A stretch of 64,000 nucleotides of DNA from the NCBI GenBank assembly GCA_034044135.1, contig CP139021.1, positions 5,099,635-5,163,634 of the forward strand, written 5' to 3'. The notes beneath the pieces were generated by a model. That model did no database searches, had not been told where the DNA came from, and saw only the letters and a program-made list of their open reading frames with translations. The DNA comes from Flammeovirgaceae bacterium SG7u.111. Lineage in GTDB: Bacteria > Bacteroidota > Bacteroidia > Cytophagales > Flammeovirgaceae. Position 1 is the stretch's first letter, and the number at the start of each line of letters is the position of its first letter. Both the position numbers and the translations under genes were made by a program. This document shows, one piece after another, positions 53,001 to 61,123 of this stretch.

Positions 53001-53405
53001 AGGGCTTGGCAACCGCCATCGGCTTTGCACCCGACCATTGGCGTAGATACCCCGCTTGTATTTGACTTGGTAGACACTTGGAACAACCGCTCTATTGGTG
53101 GGTGCACATACTTCGTAACCCACCCTGGAGGAAGGAGCTACGAAATATTCCCAATCAACGCATTTGAAGCTGAAGGGCGGAGAATCAACCGTTTCTGGGA
53201 TTATGGCCACACGCAAGAGCCACTTGAGGTTAGACAAGACCAAGTTGAAACATCGAAAGGCGTTTTTGTAAACGCTCCATCTTCTACAGAAAGAAAAGTG
53301 GAAGCAAACAAAGCAGGACAGTTTGTGGATTTGGCAGCAGCTATCCAAAACCCAGAATACCCTTATACACTAGATATGAGGCTTACAAAAAGCAAAGGAA
53401 AATAG
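50037..53405 (+). CDS. Transglutaminase-like protease fused to DUF2126 (module 1)
   Basis: 1122 residues. Residues 1-~100 form the bacterial transglutaminase N-terminal beta domain ([20 protein letters not shown]). The transglutaminase core has Cys in [19 protein letters not shown], His in [20 protein letters not shown] and Asp in the same block. The remaining ~800 residues are DUF2126 ([60 protein letters not shown]). Bacterial transglutaminase-core proteins of this type are predicted peptidases or amide hydrolases. DUF2126 has recognisable ligase-like motifs but unknown chemistry. It belongs to the ATP-grasp/alpha-E cluster. Confidence 0.92.
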   Translation: [1122 protein letters not shown]

Positions 53406-53459
53406 ACAACGGTTCTGATTACAAGGCACGCTGATCACCAATCTTCCAGCGGTACAATG

Positions 53460-53501
53460 CATGTAGAGAAGTAGGTTTGCCCCTATCTCTCTACATGTTT
53501 T
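53460..53501 (+). terminator. Terminator-like hairpin after module 1
   Basis: CATGTAGAGA (53460-53469) pairs with TCTCTACATG (53488-53497), with a possible inner TAGG/CCTA pairing, followed by TTTTAT. It separates module 1 from module 2. Confidence 0.65.
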
Positions 53502-53653
53502 ATATAAGGGGATAGAGGAGATAAAATAAAAAGCTCAAAACCAAATAATTACTAGAGCATAAGAACATCTTAACAAAAGGATGTTCACTATTTATCAAAA
53601 GCTTGGTTAACTTCAAACAATCATCTACCCTCGATTGAATTAGTAAAGCATAA

Positions 53654-56236
53654 ATGGAAACCGATATCAAACATCCAAAATTCTTAAAGCACTACGCCCG
53701 TTCATTGTTCACTTACGATGAAATGATGGACGAACGTGGGGAGATTCGAGAACATTGGAAACCGTTCCATAATGTACTCAAAGAGTTTTCAGAAAAAGAT
53801 TTAAGTAAACGGCAAAAGGAAATCAACCAGTTGCTCCGTGAAAATGGTGTAACTTATAATGTATATAACCGCTCCCAAGAAATGGACAGGCCTTGGGAGT
53901 TAGATCTCGTTCCGCTCATTATTCAAAAAGCTGATTGGGAGATCATAGAAAAAGGCATCCAACAACGGGCGGAGTTGCTCAACCTGATTTTGAGCGACCT
54001 GTACGGGCAGAGAATGCTGGTAAAAGAAGGCTTGCTGCCCATTGAATTAGTGTACAGCCACAGCGGCTTTTTGAGGCAATGCGACGGCATAAAATTCGAC
54101 AACAAATACCAACTCATTATCTACGCCTGCGATATGGCCCGAGGGCCCGACGGACGTATGTGGGTGATCAATGATCGTACACAAGCACCTTCAGGTTCGG
54201 GCTATGCTCTCGAAAACCGAGCAGCAATGTTGCGTGTAGCACCTGACCTTGTCAGACCAGTAAACATTGCCAAACTTTCGGGCTATTTCAGTCATATTAG
54301 CGATAGCCTTCCGGGGTTGTTAAACCAGCATAAAGAAGATGCAAGAGTAGTTGTGCTCACTCCAGGGTACTACAACGAAACTTATTTTGAACATGCTTAC
54401 CTCGCTTCCCAACTGGGCTACAAGCTAGTGGAAGGAAGTGATTTGATGGTAAAAAACAAAACAGTTTGGCTCAAAACGCTGAGCGGTCTCGAAAAAGTTG
54501 ATGTGATCATCAGAAGGTTAGATGATTCCTACTGCGACCCACTTGAGCTCAGGCCAGATTCTCAATTGGGCGTCACAGGCTTGCTCTCTGCCATTAGGGC
54601 AAAAAATGTCTCGGTGGTGAACCCGTTGGGAAGCAGTATCTTGGAAAACCCAGGGTTATTGCCTTTCCTTCCGGGAATTGCCAAATTCTTTCTCAATGAA
54701 AAACTTATCCTTCCTTCGGCTGCAACTTGGTGGTGCGGGCAAAAGAAGGAAATGGACTATGTAATTGAAAATGCTGATAAATTGGTCATCAAAGCCATTG
54801 ACAGGGGCTTGGGCTTTAGTTCTTATTTTGGAGATAAGCTCTCCAAAACAGAACTAGAACAGCTAAGAACTAGAATAAGAACAACCCCACATAACTTTAT
54901 TGGCCAGCAGCAGGTGAGCTTTTCAACCGCCCCTTCTTTGGTAAGAAACCATTTGAAACCGCGCTATACTGTACTCCGTAGCTTTGCCTTTGCAGGGAAA
55001 GACGGGTATAAAGTGATGCCCGGAGGGTTAAGCCGAAGCTCGAGCCATAAGGAGAACTCTTTGGTATCGAACCAACTTGGCGGAAGAGGCAAGGACACTT
55101 GGGTAATGGAAGATTTGCCCAAACATCCACCTAAAATTATACTTAGCCCACTTACCAACAAGAGCATTCAGCCTTTGCCTAGTAGAGATAGCAGTGCGCT
55201 TTCGAGCAGATCCGCAGAAAGCCTTTTTTGGACAGGCCGCTACCTACAGCGCTCGCTCTTTACTGCCAGAATGCTGAGGATTATTCTCCAAAATTTTAAC
55301 CAAAATAAACTTTCGGGAAAAGAAACGGTGGAATCGGACGACCTGAAAGGATTGCTCCGTGCCCTCACGCATATCACCATGACATACCCTGGCTTTGTAG
55401 GAAAAGGGGGAGAAAACAAGTTCGATTGCCCTGAGCGAGAAATCATATCTGTTGCGCTGAATGCGAAGCGTCCTGGCTCTTTGGCAAACAATCTTCTCTA
55501 TCTTAAAAATAATGTTTTTGCTGTAAGAGACCAATGGTCGAGAGATGTATGGAGGTTGATAGAAAACGTGGAAAACCAATGGGAATACATTTCAAATAAC
55601 CAACGGATTAGGATCAGGAAAGTCCAAATTATTTTGGATTATATCATTACCACTTTGGTTGCCTTTTTGGGACTCAACGCTGAAAATATGCAGCGCGACA
55701 TGGGCTGGTTCATGATGCAAATTGGCAGCCGACTGGAAAAAGGCTTATTAAATATTGCCTCGATGAGAGCCTTATTAGTTCCTTGTTACGATGAGCAAAC
55801 AGAATCTACCCTGAACGAAGCCCTACTCAGCCTCAATGAAGGCTTGGAAAGTTACCGATCAAGGTACAAGTCTCATTTCCATGTTCCTTTCGTACTCGAA
55901 ATGCTTCTTTTTGATAAGTATTATCCAAAGTCGATTGCTTATCAGTTTGAAAAGTTGGGCAACTATATCAATAGACTTCCCAACAAATCGGGAGGATATG
56001 AAATGGACAAGGAAGACCAACTTATACTCGATGCGTACACCAAAATCCGATTGGCAAAATTGGACGATCTGTCAAAAGCTTCGGACGAGGCTTTCCTAAG
56101 AACAGAACTTGATGATTTGTTGAAATTTGCTGCCGGAAGGCTAGCCGATACGGCCAATGTGATCACACAAAATTACTTTAGCCATACTCATATTCAACAG
56201 CAGCTTACCGAAAACATTATTGATCCAGAAATATGA
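53654..56236 (+). CDS. ATP-grasp and alpha-E domain fusion protein (module 2)
   Basis: 860 residues. The N-terminal half (to ~490) is a circularly permuted ATP-grasp ligase: GVTYNVYNRSQEMDRPWELD, VINDRTQAPSGSGYALENRA, YLASQLGYKLVEGSDLMV, LVIKAIDRGLGFSSYFGD and SNQLGGRGKDTWVMEDL. The C-terminal ~340 residues, starting about 520 with ALSSRSAESLFWTGRYLQRS, are an alpha-E domain. It thus joins in one chain the two activities that module 1 encodes as separate genes, showing they work together. The last 4 nt (ATGA) overlap the next transglutaminase gene. Confidence 0.92.
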   Translation: METDIKHPKFLKHYARSLFTYDEMMDERGEIREHWKPFHNVLKEFSEKDLSKRQKEINQLLRENGVTYNVYNRSQEMDRPWELDLVPLIIQKADWEIIEKGIQQRAELLNLILSDLYGQRMLVKEGLLPIELVYSHSGFLRQCDGIKFDNKYQLIIYACDMARGPDGRMWVINDRTQAPSGSGYALENRAAMLRVAPDLVRPVNIAKLSGYFSHISDSLPGLLNQHKEDARVVVLTPGYYNETYFEHAYLASQLGYKLVEGSDLMVKNKTVWLKTLSGLEKVDVIIRRLDDSYCDPLELRPDSQLGVTGLLSAIRAKNVSVVNPLGSSILENPGLLPFLPGIAKFFLNEKLILPSAATWWCGQKKEMDYVIENADKLVIKAIDRGLGFSSYFGDKLSKTELEQLRTRIRTTPHNFIGQQQVSFSTAPSLVRNHLKPRYTVLRSFAFAGKDGYKVMPGGLSRSSSHKENSLVSNQLGGRGKDTWVMEDLPKHPPKIILSPLTNKSIQPLPSRDSSALSSRSAESLFWTGRYLQRSLFTARMLRIILQNFNQNKLSGKETVESDDLKGLLRALTHITMTYPGFVGKGGENKFDCPEREIISVALNAKRPGSLANNLLYLKNNVFAVRDQWSRDVWRLIENVENQWEYISNNQRIRIRKVQIILDYIITTLVAFLGLNAENMQRDMGWFMMQIGSRLEKGLLNIASMRALLVPCYDEQTESTLNEALLSLNEGLESYRSRYKSHFHVPFVLEMLLFDKYYPKSIAYQFEKLGNYINRLPNKSGGYEMDKEDQLILDAYTKIRLAKLDDLSKASDEAFLRTELDDLLKFAAGRLADTANVITQNYFSHTHIQQQLTENIIDPEI

Positions 56237-57126
56237 GGTTTCTCTTATCACATAAAACCATATATGACTACGGAGGCTTCGTAAACCTTTGCCACAACGA
56301 AGCAAAGCTTACCCCTCGCCAACTCGAGAACCAACAGTGTATTTCGTTCGACTTAAAAATCGACCCTAAACCTCTTGACCTTACCGAGCGTGTAGATTTT
56401 TTTGGTAACCGAACCTATTATTTTAGCATACAAGAACCACACGAGTCTCTCACGGTAACAGCGGAAAGCTTGGTTGAGCTCAAAGCCCCAAAAGTCCCTT
56501 TGCTGAAGGACAGCCCTACTTGTGCAGAAGCAAGGCAAATAATTTCAGAGAAAAGTACCGATGAAGACTTGGACGCCATCCAGTTCATTTTACCTTCTCA
56601 GCTCATCAAACCCTTCGACGACATTGAAGCCTATGCCCGAGAGTCTTTTACCGACGATCGTCCTATTTTGGAAGCTGCAATGGAGCTTACCGAGCGTATT
56701 TTTAAAGATTTCAAATTCGTACTCGGCTTCACTTCTGTGACCACGCCATTGCGCGATGTAGCCAAGCACAAAAAAGGCGTTTGCCAAGACTATGCTCAGT
56801 TTGCCATTGCCTGTGTCCGGTCAGTAGGTTTGCCTGCAAGGTATGTGAGCGGCTACATAGAAACCCTTCCTCCCGAAGGCGAGGAAAAAATGATTGGTTC
56901 GGATGCATCCCATGCTTGGCTTTCGGTATATGCACCAGGCATAGGTTGGGTAGATTTTGACCCGACCAACAACCAAATGCCCAAAGAACAACACATCACT
57001 ATTGCATGGGGCAGGGACTATCTTGACATTACCCCTTTCAAAGGTGTAATTTTCAGTAGTGGCACGCACAAAATGGACGTGATGGTAGATATGAACCGAG
57101 TAGAAGCTCCCCACGAAGAAGCATAA
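56233..57126 (+). CDS. Transglutaminase family protein (module 2)
   Basis: 297 residues, standard size. Bacterial transglutaminase N domain (LLSHKTIYDYGGFVNLCHNE), then the core with the catalytic Cys in HKKGVCQDYAQFAIACVRSV, His in SDASHAWLSVYAPGIGWVDF and Asp in FDPTNN. No signal peptide, so it is cytoplasmic. It is translationally coupled to the ATP-grasp/alpha-E fusion, suggesting a cycle of peptide bond formation and cleavage. It lacks the DUF2126 tail of its module-1 paralogue. Confidence 0.93.
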   Translation: MRFLLSHKTIYDYGGFVNLCHNEAKLTPRQLENQQCISFDLKIDPKPLDLTERVDFFGNRTYYFSIQEPHESLTVTAESLVELKAPKVPLLKDSPTCAEARQIISEKSTDEDLDAIQFILPSQLIKPFDDIEAYARESFTDDRPILEAAMELTERIFKDFKFVLGFTSVTTPLRDVAKHKKGVCQDYAQFAIACVRSVGLPARYVSGYIETLPPEGEEKMIGSDASHAWLSVYAPGIGWVDFDPTNNQMPKEQHITIAWGRDYLDITPFKGVIFSSGTHKMDVMVDMNRVEAPHEEA

Positions 57127-57204
57127 CATTCATCTAAACCCCATTTTTGAGAATACAAATGGGATTTCAGTAACCTCCACCACTACTTTCTCTCACCTAA
57201 ACCA

Positions 57205-57212
57205 TATATTTG
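57205..57212 (+). promoter_or_regulatory. Promoter -7 box of the PAS histidine kinase gene
   Basis: TATATTTG, a perfect TAnnTTTG, 84 nt before the ATG at 57297. Confidence 0.55.
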
Positions 57213-57296
57213 TAGGAATGATAGGTAGCAAACCTTAGTACCAAAGATTTTTAGGTATTTTTTTAACTTACACAAAAGTCCACCAATATACTATAA

Positions 57297-58811
57297 ATGT
57301 TAAGCGAGCAAATCATATTACGGGCAATCTTCGAATCCTCCGCCGAGGGCATCATTATTTCGGATAACAAGGGCGAAATAGTAAAAGCCAATCCTAAAAG
57401 TGAAAAAATGTTTGCCTACGACCGAGGTGAGCTAGTGGGCAAAAAAATAGAAGACCTAATACCCAGCCGTTTTTTAGCAAACCACCATCATTACCGAGAA
57501 GGGTTTTATGAAAAGCCCAAGCCTCGTTCCATGGGAAAAGGTCTTGACCTTTATGCCAAAAGAAAAGATAATTCGGAATTCCCTGTAGAAGTTAGCTTGA
57601 GCTATTCTAGGATTGGGGACGAGATGTTGGTCATTGCCTTTCTAATCAATATTACTGAACGAAAAAAGGCGGAGAAACAGCTTCTACAAAGCGAGGAACA
57701 ACTTCGCTACTATATGACAAACTCTCCAGCGGCTATTGCCATGACGGATTGCGACCTCAAATATTTATTGGTGAGCGATCGGTGGATAGAAGAGTATAAG
57801 TTTGAACAAAAAGACCTCGTAGGTCTCTCCCACCCCGAAGTATTTCCAGACTACCAAAAAAACTGGGATACTGTCTATGAAAAATGCCTTAAAGGAGAAA
57901 TTATTCGCTGCGAAGAGGATAAAATCCACCGGAGTGACGGCACTATAGACTGGCTCCGCTGGGAAGTACACCCATGGCGCGATGCTAATGGCCAGATTGG
58001 CGGGCTTATCATGTTCAACGAGGTGATAACCACTCGGAAACTAGCAGAAGAAGCCCTCAAGAAGAGCAGGGCCAAACTAAGGGACTACACCATCCAACTA
58101 GAACGAAGCAACCGTGAACTGGAAGATTTTGCTTATATCTCTTCGCACGACCTCCAAGAGCCGCTCCGAAAAATCCAGACATTTGGGGATAGGATAAAAA
58201 GAAAAGAAGCTGAAAACTTAACGGAAAAGGGGCAAGACTACCTCAACAGGATGCTTAGCTCGGCATCCCGAATGCAGAAGCTAATCAACGACTTGCTCAC
58301 TCTTTCGAGGGTTTCCACTAAAATGAAAGCTTTCGAGACTGTAGATCTCAACCATATATTGGAAGAGGTGTTAAGCGATTTGGAACATTCTATAGAAAGA
58401 AATAAAGTTACTATCACCATAGATTCACTACCAAAAATAGAAGGCGACCCCACGCAACTCCGCCAGCTTTTCCAAAACCTGATTTCTAATGCTATTAAAT
58501 TTAAAAAAGACGGAGAAGACCCCGTAATAACAATTGAACTAAAACAACCAACAGATAGTACTGAAGATAAAATAGAAATCCATGTGAGAGATAATGGAAT
58601 TGGGTTTGATGAAAAGTACCTAGACCGTATCTTTAATATATTCCAGCGGATAGCAGGCAGACAGTACGAAGGTTCGGGCATCGGATTATCCATTTGCAAG
58701 AAGATTGCCATTAGGCACGGAGGCAACATTACTGCCCATAGTACTTCAGGTGAAGGATCAACATTCATTGTTATCCTTGCCGAACATGCTAGCGAAAAAA
58801 ATGCAAACTAA
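57297..58811 (+). CDS. PAS-PAS sensor histidine kinase
   Basis: 504 residues, cytoplasmic, no membrane helix. Two PAS domains: residues ~5-125 (IFESSAEGIIISDNKGEIVK, ending VIAFLINITERKKAEKQL) and ~130-255 (PAAIAMTDCDLKYLLVSDRW). HisKA has its phospho-His in DFAYISSHDLQEPLRKIQTF, the phytochrome-like subtype, and HATPase_c carries FQNLISNAIKFKKDGEDP, VRDNGIGFDEKYLDRIFNIF and GSGIGLSICKKI. The following receiver gene is of the Rcp type that usually pairs with this kinase subtype, with 81 bp between them. Confidence 0.93.
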   Translation: MLSEQIILRAIFESSAEGIIISDNKGEIVKANPKSEKMFAYDRGELVGKKIEDLIPSRFLANHHHYREGFYEKPKPRSMGKGLDLYAKRKDNSEFPVEVSLSYSRIGDEMLVIAFLINITERKKAEKQLLQSEEQLRYYMTNSPAAIAMTDCDLKYLLVSDRWIEEYKFEQKDLVGLSHPEVFPDYQKNWDTVYEKCLKGEIIRCEEDKIHRSDGTIDWLRWEVHPWRDANGQIGGLIMFNEVITTRKLAEEALKKSRAKLRDYTIQLERSNRELEDFAYISSHDLQEPLRKIQTFGDRIKRKEAENLTEKGQDYLNRMLSSASRMQKLINDLLTLSRVSTKMKAFETVDLNHILEEVLSDLEHSIERNKVTITIDSLPKIEGDPTQLRQLFQNLISNAIKFKKDGEDPVITIELKQPTDSTEDKIEIHVRDNGIGFDEKYLDRIFNIFQRIAGRQYEGSGIGLSICKKIAIRHGGNITAHSTSGEGSTFIVILAEHASEKNAN

Positions 58812-58828
58812 GTATCGTTTCTAGAGAT

Positions 58829-58836
58829 TATATTTG
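58829..58836 (+). promoter_or_regulatory. Promoter -7 box of the receiver gene
   Basis: TATATTTG, a perfect TAnnTTTG, 56 nt before ATG 58893. Confidence 0.55.
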
Positions 58837-58892
58837 TAGAAACCGAATAACTATCTATAATAAAATTAACCTCAACACCTCAAATTTTGAAT

Positions 58893-59345
58893 ATGACAAC
58901 TGAAAACCCAAATGTCATCTCTATCTTATATGCTGATGACGATCCTGAAGATAGAATGCTTGCTAAAGATGCCCTTGAAGAGAGCAACATTAGCAACATC
59001 ATGCATTTTGTGGAAGATGGAGAGGAACTTATTCAGTACCTACGCAACGAGGGTAATTATGAAGACAAAGAAAAACACCCTACTCCTAGCTTGGTGCTAT
59101 TAGACCTTAATATGCCTAAAAAAGATGGTAGGGAAGCTCTTAAAGAAATAAAAGAAGACCCCGCTCTCCGCAAAATCCCTGTAGTGATCTTAACTACCTC
59201 GAGTGCAGAAGAGGATGTGTTAAAAACCTACGACATGGGCGTAAGCTCTTTCATTACGAAACCAGTTACGTTCGATGGCCTGGTTGAAATCATGCATACA
59301 TTGGGAAAGTATTGGTCGGAAATAGTGGAACTTCCCAATAGCTAG
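58893..59345 (+). CDS. Single-domain response regulator (Rcp type)
   Basis: 150 residues from ATG 58893; TTG 58887 would add two residues. It is receiver-only, with the acidic triad DDDPEDRM (15-17), phospho-Asp71 in LVLLDLNMPKKDG, Thr/Ser in VVILTTSSAEED and Lys in ITKPVTFDGLVEI. The insertion before the phospho-Asp is typical of Rcp1-like regulators that dimerise and pair with phytochrome-type kinases. No output domain, so it acts by phosphotransfer or protein contact. Confidence 0.93.
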   Translation: MTTENPNVISILYADDDPEDRMLAKDALEESNISNIMHFVEDGEELIQYLRNEGNYEDKEKHPTPSLVLLDLNMPKKDGREALKEIKEDPALRKIPVVILTTSSAEEDVLKTYDMGVSSFITKPVTFDGLVEIMHTLGKYWSEIVELPNS

Positions 59346-59427
59346 GAAATCCTCATTTCCCTAACAATTAAAGAGTATGTATATTTAGCATTCCCTTTAT
59401 AGTAAATAATGTTGAGCGACTGGTTGG

Positions 59428-61044
59428 ATGATTAAGAAAATATTATTGATAGACGACGATGAGGAAGATTTCCTTATCACCGAAGATTTGTTGGAAGAAA
59501 TTCCCCGAAAAGATTACCAGTTAGATTGGGTGCCTACTTACGAAGAGGCGCTAGAGCAAATTGGAAAAAAAGAGCATGATATCTATTTAGTAGATTACCG
59601 CCTTGGTACGCGTGATGGGCTTTCACTCATTAGCGAAGCAAATGCTACTTTTTCCGACCTTCCCCCATTTATTTTGCTCACCGGCCAAGGCGATACCGAT
59701 ACGGATGAAAAAGCCCTCCATGCAGGGGCAGTGGATTTTTTAGTAAAAGGAAATTTTAGTTCTTCGGAACTCGAGCGTTCTATTCGATACAGCTATGCCC
59801 ATCATAGCAACATGGCCGAAATCAGGATGCTCAACAGTGAGCTGGAAAAACGGGTAAAAGAAAGAACCTTGGAACTAGCCGAAACGGTGGAAAAGCTGGA
59901 AAACAGCAACCACAACCTCCAAGACCAGATACGGGTTCGAAAAATTGCCGAAGAAGCGCTTCGCGAAAGCCAAAACCTTTATAGCACCATCGCTCATAAT
60001 TTCCCCAACGGCACCATTAATGTGCTGGACAGAAACCTTCGATTCGTGTTTGTAGATGGGAAAGAGCTCAGCGAGATCAACATGTCTTCCAAAGATATAG
60101 TAGGCAAAACGGTAGCAGATATTTTTGAAGATGTGGAAGCTGCCAGCTTCGTAGCCTCCCAGTACCTACGTGTATTTTCTGGCGAGATAGTCAACTTCGA
60201 TGTAGCTCTTTGGGGCAGACAATATGTGTTCCATGCCACCCCACTTCCAGGCACTACCGATGAGATTAGCCAAATACTGGTAGTAGCCGAAAATATTACC
60301 GAAAGGAAAAAAGCGGAGGAGGAAATGATAAAGATGCTGGAAAAAGAAAAGGAATTGAATGAGCTGAAATCGAGGTTTGTAACCATGGCTTCGCACGAGT
60401 TCCGCACACCTCTCAGCACTATTCTTTCATCTTCTTCCCTTATATCCAGGTATGAAAACACCAGTGATCAGGGCAAAAGGTTAAAGCACGTAAACAGGAT
60501 AAAATCTAATGTAAACCACCTCAACCGTCTGCTCAACGACTTCCTATCGCTAGGCAAGTTAGAAGAAGGCAAGGTAATGGTACACCCCGAATACTTCGAC
60601 CCTGTTGCCCATACCGAATCGGTAGTGGAAGAGCTTTCACTTTCTACCCTAAGTGAACAAAATATATTGCTCAATTCATTTGGCGAACCCACTTCAGTCT
60701 TTCTGGACAAGCAATTGATCAAAAATATTCTGATCAACCTTATGTCGAATGCGGTGAAATATTCACCCAACGGTAAAGATGTAGAACTTGAACTTCATTT
60801 TACCGAAGAAACATTTGCTATAAAGATCATAGATCATGGAATAGGCATACCTGAACAAGAACAAGTTCACTTATTTGAGCGCTTTTTTAGAGCAAAAAAC
60901 ACAACAAACATCCAGGGAACAGGTCTAGGGCTAAATATTGTGAAAAGATATGTCGATCTTATGAATGGAAATATTGATTTTTACAGTAAATTAAACGTAG
61001 GTACTACTGTTACGATTACTTTTCCCTTAGAGCTTGGAAGCTGA
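59428..61044 (+). CDS. Receiver-PAS-histidine kinase hybrid
   Basis: 538 residues. N-terminal receiver (ILLIDDDEEDFLITEDLLEE; phospho-Asp56 in IYLVDYRLG; TGQGDTDTDEKAL), a coiled coil (~135-180), a PAS domain (~190-300; PNGTINVLDRNLRFVFVDG), HisKA (FVTMASHEFRTPLSTILSSS) and HATPase_c (LINLMSNAVKYSPNGKDVE, DHGIGIPEQEQVHLFERFFR, GTGLGLNIVKRYVDLM). With the receiver at the N-terminus it probably receives phosphate or a conformational signal from the kinase two genes upstream and relays it further. Confidence 0.93.
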   Translation: MIKKILLIDDDEEDFLITEDLLEEIPRKDYQLDWVPTYEEALEQIGKKEHDIYLVDYRLGTRDGLSLISEANATFSDLPPFILLTGQGDTDTDEKALHAGAVDFLVKGNFSSSELERSIRYSYAHHSNMAEIRMLNSELEKRVKERTLELAETVEKLENSNHNLQDQIRVRKIAEEALRESQNLYSTIAHNFPNGTINVLDRNLRFVFVDGKELSEINMSSKDIVGKTVADIFEDVEAASFVASQYLRVFSGEIVNFDVALWGRQYVFHATPLPGTTDEISQILVVAENITERKKAEEEMIKMLEKEKELNELKSRFVTMASHEFRTPLSTILSSSSLISRYENTSDQGKRLKHVNRIKSNVNHLNRLLNDFLSLGKLEEGKVMVHPEYFDPVAHTESVVEELSLSTLSEQNILLNSFGEPTSVFLDKQLIKNILINLMSNAVKYSPNGKDVELELHFTEETFAIKIIDHGIGIPEQEQVHLFERFFRAKNTTNIQGTGLGLNIVKRYVDLMNGNIDFYSKLNVGTTVTITFPLELGS

Positions 61045-61123
61045 CAGGTGGCTTTTCTAAGGGAAATAATGAATGATAACTGCGCGGGAAGGCCGTCACA
61101 AACTCGATTAAACAAAAAGACAA

